From assembly GCA_030645495.1 (NCBI GenBank), contig JAUSLV010000030.1:1-64000 (forward strand): a DNA stretch of 64,000 nt. The letters run 5' to 3'. The notes beneath the pieces are model-generated. The model saw nothing but the letters and a program-made list of their open reading frames with translations, was not told the DNA's origin and did not search any database. The DNA is from Actinomycetota bacterium (GTDB lineage Bacteria; Actinomycetota; Acidimicrobiia; Acidimicrobiales; Ilumatobacteraceae). Within the stretch, counting starts at the first letter, position 1. Every line of letters begins with the position of its first letter. This document shows, one piece after another, positions 42,114 through 51,733 of the stretch. A program made the translations under genes and the position numbers.

Positions 42114-43223
42114 GTGCGCATCCTGTTCGTATCGTCAACGACCGTTGGCGGATCCGGAAGAAGCCAGCGGGAACTCGCCACACACCTCGTCGAACGCGGC
42201 CATGAGGTGCTGTTCGTCGCCGACGATGGACGTCGAGCCCGTCTCACCAGATGGCTGTACGGTCACATCTCCGACCTAGCCGTTCGGTGGGGTCGGAGGC
42301 GGGGGCGATCGCTGCTCGCGTTGATTGAACGCGTCCCCGGACGCAGAGCGCGCACCTCCTCGATCGAGCGGCTGCCACACATCGTCAGCCCGACGCCCGA
42401 AAACGCCTTTCGGCGGGTGATCGAGTTCTGGCCGCCCGACGTCGTCGTCGGGAACAGCCTCGTCAGGCTCACTTGGAGGAGGGTCCGTGACACCTGCGCC
42501 AGCCGTGGAATCCCAACAATTCTCTATGTGCGTGAAGTGTCGACGTGTGGACACGTCGCGGCGATGCCGGATCCCGCCGATGCCATAGTGGCCAACGCAA
42601 CGAGCCTCGCTGACGCTGTACGAGCTTTGGGTCACACATGCGCACTCATCCCTTCCGTCGTTGACACCAGTGTGACGAGCGTCGAGTCGACACGCTCGGT
42701 AGCGTTGCTCGTCAATCCGATCGAGAGCCACGGGATTGGCCTGCTGTGGAAGCTGGCAGACCGCATGCCCGAGGTGTCGTTCGAGGTCAGGGAGTCGTGG
42801 CCACTGAGCGACGAGGCGGTGCTGGATATCGAGCGGCATGCGCGCAAGCGGGCGAACGTCGACTTCCGACGGCGCTCGGCACCCGGGCCTGAGGTCTATG
42901 GGCGAGCGCGCCTGCTGCTCGTGCCACATTTGATCGACAATCGGCCGAGGGTAGTCATCGAAGCTCAGAGCAACGCCATCCCCGTCCTCGCCAGTGACCA
43001 GCCGGGGCTCGCCGAAGCGGTCGGAGATGGAGGTCTGATCTTGCCGCCCGACGACGCCGACTCCTGGGCCAAGGCCATCCGATCGCTCTGGCCGGGCGGG
43101 GCAGAGTACGACGAGTTGAGTCGCGCTGCGCAGCAGCACAGCAGGAGAGAGGACCTGCAACCTTCGACAGCCGTTGCGGCGTTCGAAGCGGTCCTGCGCC
43201 GCGTCGCGTCAGACGAATTCTGA
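42114..43223 (+). CDS. GT4-family glycosyltransferase (GT-B fold)
   Basis: 369 residues. The N-terminal domain starts MRILFVSSTTVGGSGRSQRELA. The C-terminal nucleotide-sugar domain has LLVPHLIDNRPRVVIEAQSNAIPVLASD and GLAEAVGDGGLILPPDDADSW, the E-x7-E-like region of GT4 enzymes. Compared with typical GT4 proteins the EAQSNA segment lacks the usual second Glu-Gly pair. It is 76 bp from the divergent GT2 gene. Confidence 0.88.
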   Translation: MRILFVSSTTVGGSGRSQRELATHLVERGHEVLFVADDGRRARLTRWLYGHISDLAVRWGRRRGRSLLALIERVPGRRARTSSIERLPHIVSPTPENAFRRVIEFWPPDVVVGNSLVRLTWRRVRDTCASRGIPTILYVREVSTCGHVAAMPDPADAIVANATSLADAVRALGHTCALIPSVVDTSVTSVESTRSVALLVNPIESHGIGLLWKLADRMPEVSFEVRESWPLSDEAVLDIERHARKRANVDFRRRSAPGPEVYGRARLLLVPHLIDNRPRVVIEAQSNAIPVLASDQPGLAEAVGDGGLILPPDDADSWAKAIRSLWPGGAEYDELSRAAQQHSRREDLQPSTAVAAFEAVLRRVASDEF

Positions 43224-43372
43224 TCCTCGTTGGGCCTCACCTCGAGCTCACACGCGAGAGGCACAGTAGCGGTGAGCGAAAGACCCGAACACGACCGGCC
43301 GGAGGGACGCGACCGGCGGATACGCATTCCTGGCTAATCTGCACACCTGCGCCGTAAGGGAGGGTGGAGCGA

Positions 43373-44104
43373 ATGACTGCTGGCCGTTTGATCCCGGCAC
43401 GACTGAAGCCAACCGGTCGGCGAGCACTGCGCGCATGGCAAGGCCATCGCAGGCGTCGCCGCGTGTTCTTCGGAAGCTTCGGACGCACGAAGCCGATCGA
43501 CCCCTACTACGGGTACAGCCGCGGGGTACCAGTCGATCGTGTCTACATCGATCGGTTTGTCTCCGACCACGCGGACGCCATTTCTGGCCATGTGCTCGAA
43601 GTCTCAAGCCCCACCTATACCCAGCGATGGGGTTCGAACGTCGAGAGAATCGATGTGTTGATGGTCGAGGAAGGCAATCCGGTCGCAACGGTAGTTGCAG
43701 ATCTCGCGGCGGCTCCACACATCGCGTCGGATACCTTCGACTGCGCCGTGATTACCCAGACGCTTCAGTTCATCTACGACTACGAAGCCGCGATTGCGAC
43801 CCTCTATCGAGTTCTCAAGCCAGGTGGAACTCTTCTGCTCACCGTTCCCGGCATTACCAGGATCTCCCTCGACGAGGATGCCCAGTGGGGCCAATGGTTT
43901 CACTTCACTCAGCGCTCATTGCATCGAGCCGTGGCAGATGTCTTCGGTGAGGACAACGTTCAGTCCCAGGGGTTCGGCAACGTGCTCACAGCGGCCTCCT
44001 TCCTCTGGGGTCTTGCGGAGCATGACCTACGCCCCGCCCAGATCGCTAAGCGCGATCCGGCATACGACGTGGTCGTGGGCGTGCGGGCGACGAAGAAGCT
44101 GTAG
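43373..44104 (+). CDS. SAM-dependent methyltransferase (type 11)
   Basis: 243 residues from the ATG at 43373, which has a GGAG Shine-Dalgarno 6 bases upstream; a GTG three codons earlier is less likely. A basic N-terminus of about 50 residues precedes the fold. HVLEVSSPTYTQRWG takes the place of the usual glycine-rich motif I, then DVLMVEEGNPVATVVADL, FDCAVITQTLQFIYDYEAAI and LKPGGTLLLTVPG. Motif I lacks the normal GxGxG, so SAM binding may be altered. It may methylate a sugar of the glycan. It is followed 6 bp later by the deacetylase gene. Confidence 0.78.
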   Translation: MTAGRLIPARLKPTGRRALRAWQGHRRRRRVFFGSFGRTKPIDPYYGYSRGVPVDRVYIDRFVSDHADAISGHVLEVSSPTYTQRWGSNVERIDVLMVEEGNPVATVVADLAAAPHIASDTFDCAVITQTLQFIYDYEAAIATLYRVLKPGGTLLLTVPGITRISLDEDAQWGQWFHFTQRSLHRAVADVFGEDNVQSQGFGNVLTAASFLWGLAEHDLRPAQIAKRDPAYDVVVGVRATKKL

Positions 44105-44110
44105 CTGGCC

Positions 44111-45094
44111 ATGCAGCAGTCGAACGGGAGGATCGCGACAACGATGACGAAGACCATTCGCCGCGTCGAGAGTGCGGCGGCGGCGCCCGCTCGAGTTCTG
44201 GCGTTCCATCGTGTAGCACCCCCTACGGCGGGCCGGCGAAATCTGACGGTGACAGCCGACAGTTTTTCGGAGCAGATGCAGGTGCTCTTCCGTACAGCAT
44301 TTGTCGATGCCCAAATCGACGCCATCGCGTCGCATGATCGAAGGCTCCACCGCCGTGGGCGGCACCACTTCGCAATCACGTTCGATGACGGTTACGTCGA
44401 CAACCTGACCACCGCGTTGCCGATTCTGGAGCAGAACGATCTGCCCGTGACTGTCTTCATCTCAACCGCATTCATCGGCAAGCCGTACTTCTGGTGGGAC
44501 CGACTCGATGAGCTGACGAGCAACGCCGACCAACGCTCCACGCTCGTGAACGCCGCATGTTCCCTTCAATTGCTCGCGGAACAGCAAGAAGATGAACTCG
44601 CTGTCGCGACGCCAGACCAGATCAACCGAGCGTTGGAGCGCCGTCTGGAGCGTCTCGTTCTGGAGGAACGAAACGATCTGCTCGACGAACTCAGCCAACT
44701 GACAGGGTGTAAGCCGCTTGATTCTTCTGCGAGGCCGCTCAACGAGTCCGAGCTGGTCAGACTCGCATCACACCCACTGGTGACCATCGGCTGCCATGGA
44801 CACCGCCATTTGAAGCTTGGACAGAGCGATCGGGCAGACGCGGCCAAGGACATCCTGCACAGCAAGCAGGCCCTCGCTGCAGTTCTTGGTCCGAGACAAC
44901 ACACGTTCGCATACCCGCACGGCAGCCATGACAAGACTTCGGTGAGTCTGGTCAAGGAAGCCGGCTTCTCGCTCGCATTCACCACGGATTCCCGGCCCGT
45001 GTCGATCCTCGACTCGAAGTGGCGGCTACCGCGGATCGCGACGGCGGACATCGGTGGCGAAGAGTTCGCTCGACGAAGGCGCCTCCCTATCTGA
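44111..45094 (+). CDS. polysaccharide deacetylase (NodB domain, CE4)
   Basis: 327 residues; a later ATG at 44144 is possible. The NodB domain has FAITFDDGYVDNLTTALPIL (metal Asp pair), LPVTVFISTAFIG, the metal-His motif GCHGHRHLKLGQS and the substrate Arg region AYPHGSHDKTSVSLV. A helical insert of about 100 residues, rich in Leu, Glu and Gln, separates the first two motifs from the third. It likely removes acetyl groups from an N-acetylated sugar in the glycan. No signal peptide is obvious, so it may act inside the cell. Confidence 0.88.
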   Translation: MQQSNGRIATTMTKTIRRVESAAAAPARVLAFHRVAPPTAGRRNLTVTADSFSEQMQVLFRTAFVDAQIDAIASHDRRLHRRGRHHFAITFDDGYVDNLTTALPILEQNDLPVTVFISTAFIGKPYFWWDRLDELTSNADQRSTLVNAACSLQLLAEQQEDELAVATPDQINRALERRLERLVLEERNDLLDELSQLTGCKPLDSSARPLNESELVRLASHPLVTIGCHGHRHLKLGQSDRADAAKDILHSKQALAAVLGPRQHTFAYPHGSHDKTSVSLVKEAGFSLAFTTDSRPVSILDSKWRLPRIATADIGGEEFARRRRLPI

Positions 45095-45115
45095 GTTGAG
45101 TGGGCCGGCTACGGA

Positions 45116-45760
45116 CTATAGAGGACAGGCGGATTGCCGCGCCTGGGCGTTTTCGGCGGCCGCAAGGAAGCGTTCGATGTCATCAGCGAGCAGCAGTGGC
45201 AAGAACTGCTTGATCTTCGCGTCGTCCCAGTCCCACCACTTCACCACAAGCAGTCGCTGGATCGACCGTTCATCGAAACGCAGCCTCAGCACGCCGGCTG
45301 GGTTCCCTGCCACCACAGAGTACGGCGGAACACTCTTGGTCACGACCGCCCCGGCAGCCACCACAGCGCCATCGCCGATCGCCACGCCTGACAGGATGAT
45401 CGCGTCGCTACCGATCCACACGTCATTTCCGATCACGACGTCACCTCTGATTCGGGGGTACCCCTCGATGCCATGCGCTTCCGGCCAGAGGGCCGCGAAC
45501 GGGTACGTCGTCACCCAGTCCACCCGATGTTCCCCACCAAGAAAGATCTGCGATCGAGCAGCGATCGAGCAGAAGGCGCCAATGCGCAGCGTTGGTCCCT
45601 CCGATGAGTTGCGCACGCGTGGTGAGCCGTACGTGCCGCGGCCGATCTGATACTGAGGGTACTTCTCATGAATCGTTGAAGGCCCCAGCCTGCCGAGAAA
45701 GCTCCGCACATGTCCGACTGATCGACGGACAGCTCTCCGCACGAATGCCCTCATAGCCAC
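45116..45760 (-). CDS. hexapeptide-repeat acetyltransferase (CatB/xenobiotic type)
   Basis: 214 residues. Left-handed beta-helix repeats run from RIGAFCSIAARSQIFLGGEHRVDW to VVIGNDVWIGSDAIILSGVAIGDGAVVAAGAVV, with the catalytic His in GGEHRVDWVTTYPF. The end has VVAGNPAGVLRLRFDERSIQ, the CatB-family signature. Such enzymes O- or N-acetylate sugars or small molecules with acetyl-CoA. It converges with the deacetylase gene (21 bp between stops); acetylation and deacetylation of one glycan is plausible. Confidence 0.9.
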   Translation of the reverse strand: MAMRAFVRRAVRRSVGHVRSFLGRLGPSTIHEKYPQYQIGRGTYGSPRVRNSSEGPTLRIGAFCSIAARSQIFLGGEHRVDWVTTYPFAALWPEAHGIEGYPRIRGDVVIGNDVWIGSDAIILSGVAIGDGAVVAAGAVVTKSVPPYSVVAGNPAGVLRLRFDERSIQRLLVVKWWDWDDAKIKQFLPLLLADDIERFLAAAENAQARQSACPL

Positions 45761-45832
45761 ACCTCCTGCTCGTGAGTGCTACCGCCACTATCGCACCAGT
45801 GCGCTGCCCCGAGCCCTTTGCGGAGTGCGGAC

Positions 45833-46942
45833 TCAAGGACGCTGAGCGGCACCAAGGAGCTCGAGGTACACCCGCCGCAGTTCCTGACCGACCACGCTTG
45901 GTGCTCGCTCGCGAGCGACGCGGTCACATGCGGCAACCCATCGGTCCCAGGCCACGCTGTCGAGCGCTGATTCCATTGCGGAAGCCAGCAGCGATGGGTC
46001 CCGAGGAGCAACCACCTGCCCCGTTCCATCCTCCTCAACAGTCTTACCGAGGGCGCCCACCGCCGAAACGACAACGGGACGACGGTGTCCATAGGCATCG
46101 TGGAGCACGCCGCTCTGCGAAGTGAAGCTGGTATACGGCAACAGGACCGCAGAGGCTTGCCGGAACAGCTCACCCTTTCTCTGATGCGTCACCTGCCCGA
46201 TCTCGCATGTCACTCGCTGATCGCTCGCTGCCAGCGTCCGAGCCATGTCTTCGATGTCCGGGGATCCCCGCCCAGCGATCACTACCCGCGCATCAAGCTT
46301 CGGCACGATGCGCAGCGCTTCCACGAGCACGTCGAGACCCTTGTTGGGACGTAGCGCGCCAAAGAAGAGGAACATCGGCGCGCCGGCGGGCCGGACCGAA
46401 TCGTACTCATCGACGGGAAACACTTGATGCGGCACTACACGAATTGTCGATCGGTCGATCCCGAAGCGTTCGACGAGGTCCGCCATCAACCGCTCGTGAT
46501 GGACTACGAGCAAGTCTGCCCGACGGTATGTCCGACCGAGCAGTCGGTGCTCGCCCTGAACCCCGAGGCGCTGCTGGTGAGGAAGCACGTCGTGGACACT
46601 CATGACGAGCGGCCGCGGCAGACGCGAGTACGCGTCGGTAAATCGGTTGATGTAATGCAGGTGAACCAGGTCAAACTCGTGTGCACGCATCAGGCGGCCT
46701 CGGAGACGTGCTCGTGCCTGGTAGGTATGCATCCTGGAGCTGGCCCATCGCAGCCGGCCCATTGCGCCACGCTCCACGTCCGGAAGATCACGGGCCACGA
46801 ACACCCGCCCCTGCTGACCGGCGTGGGGGGCCTCGCGTCGGTCGATCGTCTGCACTACGATCTCCGAGTCCTCCCCAGCGCATGCCGCCGCAAGATCGAT
46901 TTCTTCCACCCGAGCAAACGGCCAGTACCAAAGAAGCTTCAT
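45833..46942 (-). CDS. GT4-family glycosyltransferase
   Basis: 369 residues. MKLLWYWPFARVEEIDLAAA begins the acceptor domain. Donor-side motifs are MFLFFGALRPNKGLDVLVEAL, VIAGRGSPDIEDMARTL, AVLLPYTSFTSQSGVLHDAYG and GHRRPVVVSAVGALGKTVEEDGTG. The region normally reading E-x7-E is replaced by SQSGVLHDA. No membrane helix is seen. It follows the GT2 gene at 46985-47755 in the same direction with 42 bp between. Confidence 0.9.
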   Translation of the reverse strand: MKLLWYWPFARVEEIDLAAACAGEDSEIVVQTIDRREAPHAGQQGRVFVARDLPDVERGAMGRLRWASSRMHTYQARARLRGRLMRAHEFDLVHLHYINRFTDAYSRLPRPLVMSVHDVLPHQQRLGVQGEHRLLGRTYRRADLLVVHHERLMADLVERFGIDRSTIRVVPHQVFPVDEYDSVRPAGAPMFLFFGALRPNKGLDVLVEALRIVPKLDARVVIAGRGSPDIEDMARTLAASDQRVTCEIGQVTHQRKGELFRQASAVLLPYTSFTSQSGVLHDAYGHRRPVVVSAVGALGKTVEEDGTGQVVAPRDPSLLASAMESALDSVAWDRWVAACDRVARERAPSVVGQELRRVYLELLGAAQRP

Positions 46943-46984
46943 TCGAGCGCCGACAGTAGCCCCGCGAGAGGCGATGCCTATCGC

Positions 46985-47755
46985 TCAGCGCCTGCGAAGG
47001 AGGTACTTCTCGAAGTTGCGCTTCCACCGGCGCCAGCCCAAGCGCCCCTGGATAAATCTCAGATGCTTCTCGCGCACGTACTGTCGTGCCCCATCACGCG
47101 AGGAGTGCGTTGAGGCACCCATGAGGCTTCTGGCATGCCGCCGGTAGCGCCAGAGCGGTTGCTCGACCGACCGGAACACCGCGGAGCGTTCGGCACACGA
47201 GAGCCAGAAGTCCCAGTCCTCGAAGTAGGTCAGGGCCGGATCGAAGCCCCCTACCCGCCACCACAGGTCGCGCCGGAACAGCGAGTTGGCCGGTACGAAG
47301 TTGCCACGGCGAAGGTCCATAGATTCCGGACGATCAGCTGCGGTGAACCACACTCCTTGCTCGACGCCAAACACCTCGGCCGCGCCGAAGACGACGTCCG
47401 CTCTCTCTTCACGCGCCGTGCCCAGGTAGGTCTCGAGATACTCCGGGAGCCATACGTCGTCCCCGTCCAGGTTGACGATGTACTCGCAGTCGTCCAAGAA
47501 CACGCAACCCACGTTGCGCGCCGTCGACGCACTCATCGGCTTCTCAATTCGGATCAGGTCGAGCTCATAGGCCAAGGCGACGGCACTCACCGAGGCATCC
47601 GCGGGCGAACCATTGTCGATGACCACGATGCGATCTGGGCGGAACGATTGGCTGAGAACTGACTCGATGCACTCTTGCAGGTAGTGCGACTCATGCGAGA
47701 TGACCATTACGCCCACCCGGGGCGTCGGATCAGCGAATGCACTCGAGCTCGTCAT
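46985..47755 (-). CDS. GT2-family glycosyltransferase
   Basis: 256 residues from an ATG at 47755. VGVMVISHESHYLQECIESVL, DRIVVIDNGSPADASVSAV, YIVNLDGDDVWLPEYLETYL and FEDWDFWLSCAERS give the GT2 order, with DGDD as metal site. The C-terminus is very basic (RRWKRNFEKYLLRRR), which may hold it to the membrane. It lies between the ABC flippase and a GT4 gene, all on the minus strand. Confidence 0.9.
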   Translation of the reverse strand: MTSSSAFADPTPRVGVMVISHESHYLQECIESVLSQSFRPDRIVVIDNGSPADASVSAVALAYELDLIRIEKPMSASTARNVGCVFLDDCEYIVNLDGDDVWLPEYLETYLGTAREERADVVFGAAEVFGVEQGVWFTAADRPESMDLRRGNFVPANSLFRRDLWWRVGGFDPALTYFEDWDFWLSCAERSAVFRSVEQPLWRYRRHARSLMGASTHSSRDGARQYVREKHLRFIQGRLGWRRWKRNFEKYLLRRR

Positions 47756-47810
47756 CAGTTGGCCTCCAGCCCACGACTGCAACAAGGTTCGAGTTCCACT
47801 CTCACACCGC

Positions 47811-49574
47811 TCAGGCCAACCCAGAGAGGCGCACTGCGTCAGCATAAAAGTCGCTGGTCGCTCTCAACGCCTCAGGGGTGTCAAACGCTGTCAAGGCTCC
47901 GTTCTGGATCACCATGATCCGATCGCAACTATCGATCGTCGACAGCCGGTGGGCGATCACGATGATTGTCATGCGGTGCCGAAGGCCATCGAGGGTGCGG
48001 CGGATCAGCGCCTCAGACTGAGGATCGAGCGCGCTTGTCGGCTCATCCAGAATTAGAACTTCAGGATCACCACAGAGCGCTCGGGCGATGCAGAGGCGCT
48101 GCTGTTGACCACCGCTGAGATTTCCCCCACGGTCGCCCACTTGATGCCCGTACCCGTCAGCAAAGCGGAGTATCTCATCGTGCAACCCAGCCGACCTCGC
48201 AGCTCTCTCCACCTCGGCGTCGGATACACCCACGCGAAAGAATCGAATATTCTCGCGTACCGAGTCTGAGAGGAGCGCCGGCGCTTGAGGAACGAACGTC
48301 ACCCGCTGAGACCACTCATGACGATCCAGCAGACGGATGTCGCGACCGCCAGCTAGCACCGCTCCTTCAGATGGATCTCGAAGCCCCAGAAACAGTTGAA
48401 CAAGCGTCGATTTCCCGCTCCCCGAGGGCCCGACAATGCCGACCATTTCCTTCGGCGCCACCGAGGCAGAAACCGATTTCAACACGAGCTGGTGCGGGTT
48501 GTACCTGAACGAGACGTCGCGTACCTCCAACGCGCCAACCTCGCCCACAGGCTCTCCCGCAGCGCTGACGTCCGAGTGCGTCAGGTACTCGATTTCTCGG
48601 AAGACCTCAGCGACCCGCGGAAGGTTGGAGTGGACCCCGGTGTACGCGTTCTGGACCTGCTGCCCGTATGCCAGAGACCGCAGCATGACCAACATGACTG
48701 CACCTAGCGACGTGAGCTTCGCAGTCGACGACACACTGGCGAGCGACACCGCTCCCACGAGAACCAGATAGGCAAAGCCGCTATAGACAACCGGCACCAT
48801 TCCGGCGACAAGGTTCAACGTCCGGTTTGACCGACGAGCGGACCGCACAAAGGAGACGAACCTGGCTTTCACCGGCCCCTGAACACCAAAGATTCGAACC
48901 GCTAGGCCCAGCTCAGCAACTTCATTCGCTCCTGCCGCCAAACGCAAGTTGTCTTCGTTCGCTCGACGCGCATGCGATCGAACCTTTGATCGCAGCGGTC
49001 GCAGCAGGAAGCCGAGCGATCCGACCCCAGCAACGCCAACGAGCGAACCCAACGGGTCGACTCCGATGGCCAACAGCAGCATCGCACCGACCGAGCATGC
49101 TGAGACCACCCCGGTCGTGAAGCCTTGCACCATGATTCCCGCTGCCGACGCTGAAGAGCTTGTCAGCTCCTGGAATCTGCTGGCCGATGTCTCACGCTGA
49201 ACAGACCACGAAGCTGCGAGAAACGCACCGCCAAGTCGCTCTCGAGTTCGACTGGTGACGGCAACAGTCACTGACGCCGACAGCCAGTTCGCCAGTAGCG
49301 CGAGAGCCATCCTCAGCACCACGAGTCCTGTCGCGAGCAGCATCGCCCCAGCGACCGGCATTGTACGTCCTGCGAGCACACCGAGACTCCGACTACCACT
49401 CGTGACCGCGAACGCAGCGCGGGTCATCAACACCAAGAAGACCGCTTCGACGAGACCACCGATGACCGAACTGACGGCAATCAGGAGAACTCGTCGGCGG
49501 TACCCCAACAGCAGGCGAGAGAGCATCTGCCGCGCTGGGTAGATCGGGATGGCAGCACTGTCAGTTGAAGTCAT
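47811..49574 (-). CDS. ABC transporter, fused membrane and ATPase domains (PglK/MsbA-like flippase)
   Basis: 587 residues from an ATG at 49574. The N-terminal half has about six membrane helices (for example LLIAVSSVIGGLVEAVFLVL and AMLLLAIGVDPLG). The ATPase domain has Walker A GPSGSGKSTLV, Q-loop FVPQAPALLSD, signature LSGGQQQRLCIARAL, Walker B VLILDEPTSALD and the switch His in VIAHRLST. It is a half-transporter and would dimerise. Its place among glycosyltransferases suggests it flips a lipid-linked oligosaccharide or exports glycan. Confidence 0.92.
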   Translation of the reverse strand: MTSTDSAAIPIYPARQMLSRLLLGYRRRVLLIAVSSVIGGLVEAVFLVLMTRAAFAVTSGSRSLGVLAGRTMPVAGAMLLATGLVVLRMALALLANWLSASVTVAVTSRTRERLGGAFLAASWSVQRETSASRFQELTSSSASAAGIMVQGFTTGVVSACSVGAMLLLAIGVDPLGSLVGVAGVGSLGFLLRPLRSKVRSHARRANEDNLRLAAGANEVAELGLAVRIFGVQGPVKARFVSFVRSARRSNRTLNLVAGMVPVVYSGFAYLVLVGAVSLASVSSTAKLTSLGAVMLVMLRSLAYGQQVQNAYTGVHSNLPRVAEVFREIEYLTHSDVSAAGEPVGEVGALEVRDVSFRYNPHQLVLKSVSASVAPKEMVGIVGPSGSGKSTLVQLFLGLRDPSEGAVLAGGRDIRLLDRHEWSQRVTFVPQAPALLSDSVRENIRFFRVGVSDAEVERAARSAGLHDEILRFADGYGHQVGDRGGNLSGGQQQRLCIARALCGDPEVLILDEPTSALDPQSEALIRRTLDGLRHRMTIIVIAHRLSTIDSCDRIMVIQNGALTAFDTPEALRATSDFYADAVRLSGLA

Positions 49575-49736
49575 GGGATCGAAGGGCAACGGGGCACGGG
49601 CGAGAGCCAGATCCCCATCACGGAGCAACAATACGGTGGCCAGCTCGCCTTCGTGGTGATTGGTGGGCAATGAAACCTGGCCAACGCCGCACCAGCACCA
49701 ACGCCGTCTCGTCAAGATGGTCGGTCCACCAGCCGT

Positions 49737-51731
49737 TCAGGTTTTCAACGACGCGGCGAACCACGCTCCGAGAGCTTCGGACGCGGCGACGCTGATGTGG
49801 CTGTCGTCGCGGTACATCCATGTCGAGCCGACACGCGTGCGGCACGGGTCCCCTGGGCACAGCTGATCGAACGGATCAATGGTCGATGCTCCAGCCAACT
49901 TGGTGGCCGCGTCCTCGGCGTCGACCGCACGCTGACGGCGCCCCAAGGCCTCGACACGAGAAATCTCGATCGTGGCCCCATCCGGGAAGCCGAGCAGTCG
50001 CAGCGGAGCCATGTTGACGGGGCGCCAGCGGGAGGCGAACTTCGGCACCGGATGAATCACCACCACGCGGATCCCTGCGGAGGTGAGCTCATCGACGATC
50101 TGTGCCAGCCCTGCCTGCCACATCTCGGCCTTCGCTGTTGGATCGACCACCCGGGCAGACTCCCCGTCAACCGCGAATTCGAAGATCGAAGTGCCGATAT
50201 AGGCATCCGACGAACTGGCGAGGTACACGGCGTCGGGCCGCATCGAGATCAAGGCGCGGAGTGACCCCTCGACGAACTTCCGACACTCCGTCAGCTCGTC
50301 ACCGGCCTGCCAAACCACGAATGGCACGAACGGGCAGCTCGAATAGGTGGCCACGGTGAGCCTTGCACCGACACGCTGCGCTCCTGCGCGCATGCCCTCT
50401 GAGAACTGCCCTGCATTCGAGTCGCCGATCAGCACGATGTTCGTGGCGACGCCGTACTCCCACACACACTGCTCGGTATCACGCCGCTCGAGGGGCACAG
50501 ACGAGTCACACCCGCTGGCATCAGCGAGGTGCGGAGCGAAGGCCGAAGCGATGGACGTGTCGAGCAGGACGTGGTGGCCCGCCTCGAGGGAAACTGCTGC
50601 AGCGAGGGGCGCGACCACGCAGACTGCCGCCACGAGCAGGGTGCGGTGTCGCCCTCCCGACTTGACGTGGCGAATCGGCTCCTCCAACCACCGGTACGAG
50701 ATGAACGCCACACCGAGCGACAGAACCGCTGCCACGGAACGAGCCAGGCCGGCGCTCGGCCACATCGCTGCGGCGAAAACGATCAGCGGCCAGTGCCACA
50801 GGTACCAGCCGTACGACACATCCCCGATTCGCCGCAACGGTGCGAGGCTGAGTATTCGTGCGACCCACGTCGCTGACCCGCCCTCACCGGCAGCGATCAA
50901 CAATGCGGTGCCGACGACCGGCACGATGACAGCAAAGTCGGGGAAAACCGTCGAGTCGTCGTACACGAACGTGGCCACGGCGACGAGAACGAGCCCCGAC
51001 AGTCCGAAGGTGTACCGCATCACTCCCGACAGTCGAACCATACGAGGGGCGGCCACAGCCACGAGCCCACCAATCGCGAACTCCCACGCACGCGCTGGCG
51101 CTGAGTAGAACGCGAGCTCGGAGGTGAAGTCGCTGAGCCCGATCCCATGCCGTAGAGCAATCGACAATGGAAACGAGATGGCGACGATCGTGGCCAGCGT
51201 GAACACGCCGGCGCGTGGCCGGCCGAACCTCGAGCCAACGCGCCACGATGCCCAGATCAGTAGAGGGAACACGAGATAGAACTGTTCTTCGACCGACAGT
51301 GACCAGGTGTGCAGCAGCGGGTTCGACTTCGAGTCGAGAGCGAAGTACCCGGTCTTGATGCCGAAGAACGTCAGGTAGTTGTTGGCGTTCACAAGAGCTG
51401 CACTCGCCCCGGTTCTGGCGGTGGAGACCTGCGCCTGTAGGGCAACAAGCATGGGGCTCAGCACCAACACGACGCCGAGCATCAACGCCAGCGCCGGAAG
51501 GAGCCTCCGCACGCGACGCTGGTAGAAGCGCCGGAAGTCGAGTGTGTTGGACGGCCCCAGCTCGGCCAGCATCATCCGCGTGATCACATAGCCGGAGATC
51601 ACGAAGAACACGTCGACACCCACGTAGCCGCCGCTGAAGCCTGCGCCGGCGTGATACGCGACGACTGCGAGCACGGCGAGCGCGCGCATGCCTTGGATGT
51701 CGAGGCGTCGCTCACTCATGGTGTCGGCCAT
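49737..51731 (-). CDS. acyltransferase 3 - SGNH fusion (OafA-like O-acetyltransferase)
   Basis: 664 residues from an ATG at 51731, 2 bp after the stop of the upstream gene. The N-terminal integral-membrane acyltransferase (about residues 5-360) begins RRLDIQGMRALAVLAVVAYH, with GGYVGVDVFFVISGYVIT and the R-x10-H region. A periplasmic SGNH domain follows (about 400-664), with the nucleophile in IVLIGDSNAGQFSE and the late DDSHISVAASEAL (Asp-x-x-His). Such proteins O-acetylate surface polysaccharides. The order TM acyltransferase then SGNH matches OafA. Confidence 0.93.
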   Translation of the reverse strand: MADTMSERRLDIQGMRALAVLAVVAYHAGAGFSGGYVGVDVFFVISGYVITRMMLAELGPSNTLDFRRFYQRRVRRLLPALALMLGVVLVLSPMLVALQAQVSTARTGASAALVNANNYLTFFGIKTGYFALDSKSNPLLHTWSLSVEEQFYLVFPLLIWASWRVGSRFGRPRAGVFTLATIVAISFPLSIALRHGIGLSDFTSELAFYSAPARAWEFAIGGLVAVAAPRMVRLSGVMRYTFGLSGLVLVAVATFVYDDSTVFPDFAVIVPVVGTALLIAAGEGGSATWVARILSLAPLRRIGDVSYGWYLWHWPLIVFAAAMWPSAGLARSVAAVLSLGVAFISYRWLEEPIRHVKSGGRHRTLLVAAVCVVAPLAAAVSLEAGHHVLLDTSIASAFAPHLADASGCDSSVPLERRDTEQCVWEYGVATNIVLIGDSNAGQFSEGMRAGAQRVGARLTVATYSSCPFVPFVVWQAGDELTECRKFVEGSLRALISMRPDAVYLASSSDAYIGTSIFEFAVDGESARVVDPTAKAEMWQAGLAQIVDELTSAGIRVVVIHPVPKFASRWRPVNMAPLRLLGFPDGATIEISRVEALGRRQRAVDAEDAATKLAGASTIDPFDQLCPGDPCRTRVGSTWMYRDDSHISVAASEALGAWFAASLKT

Positions 51732-51733
51732 CG

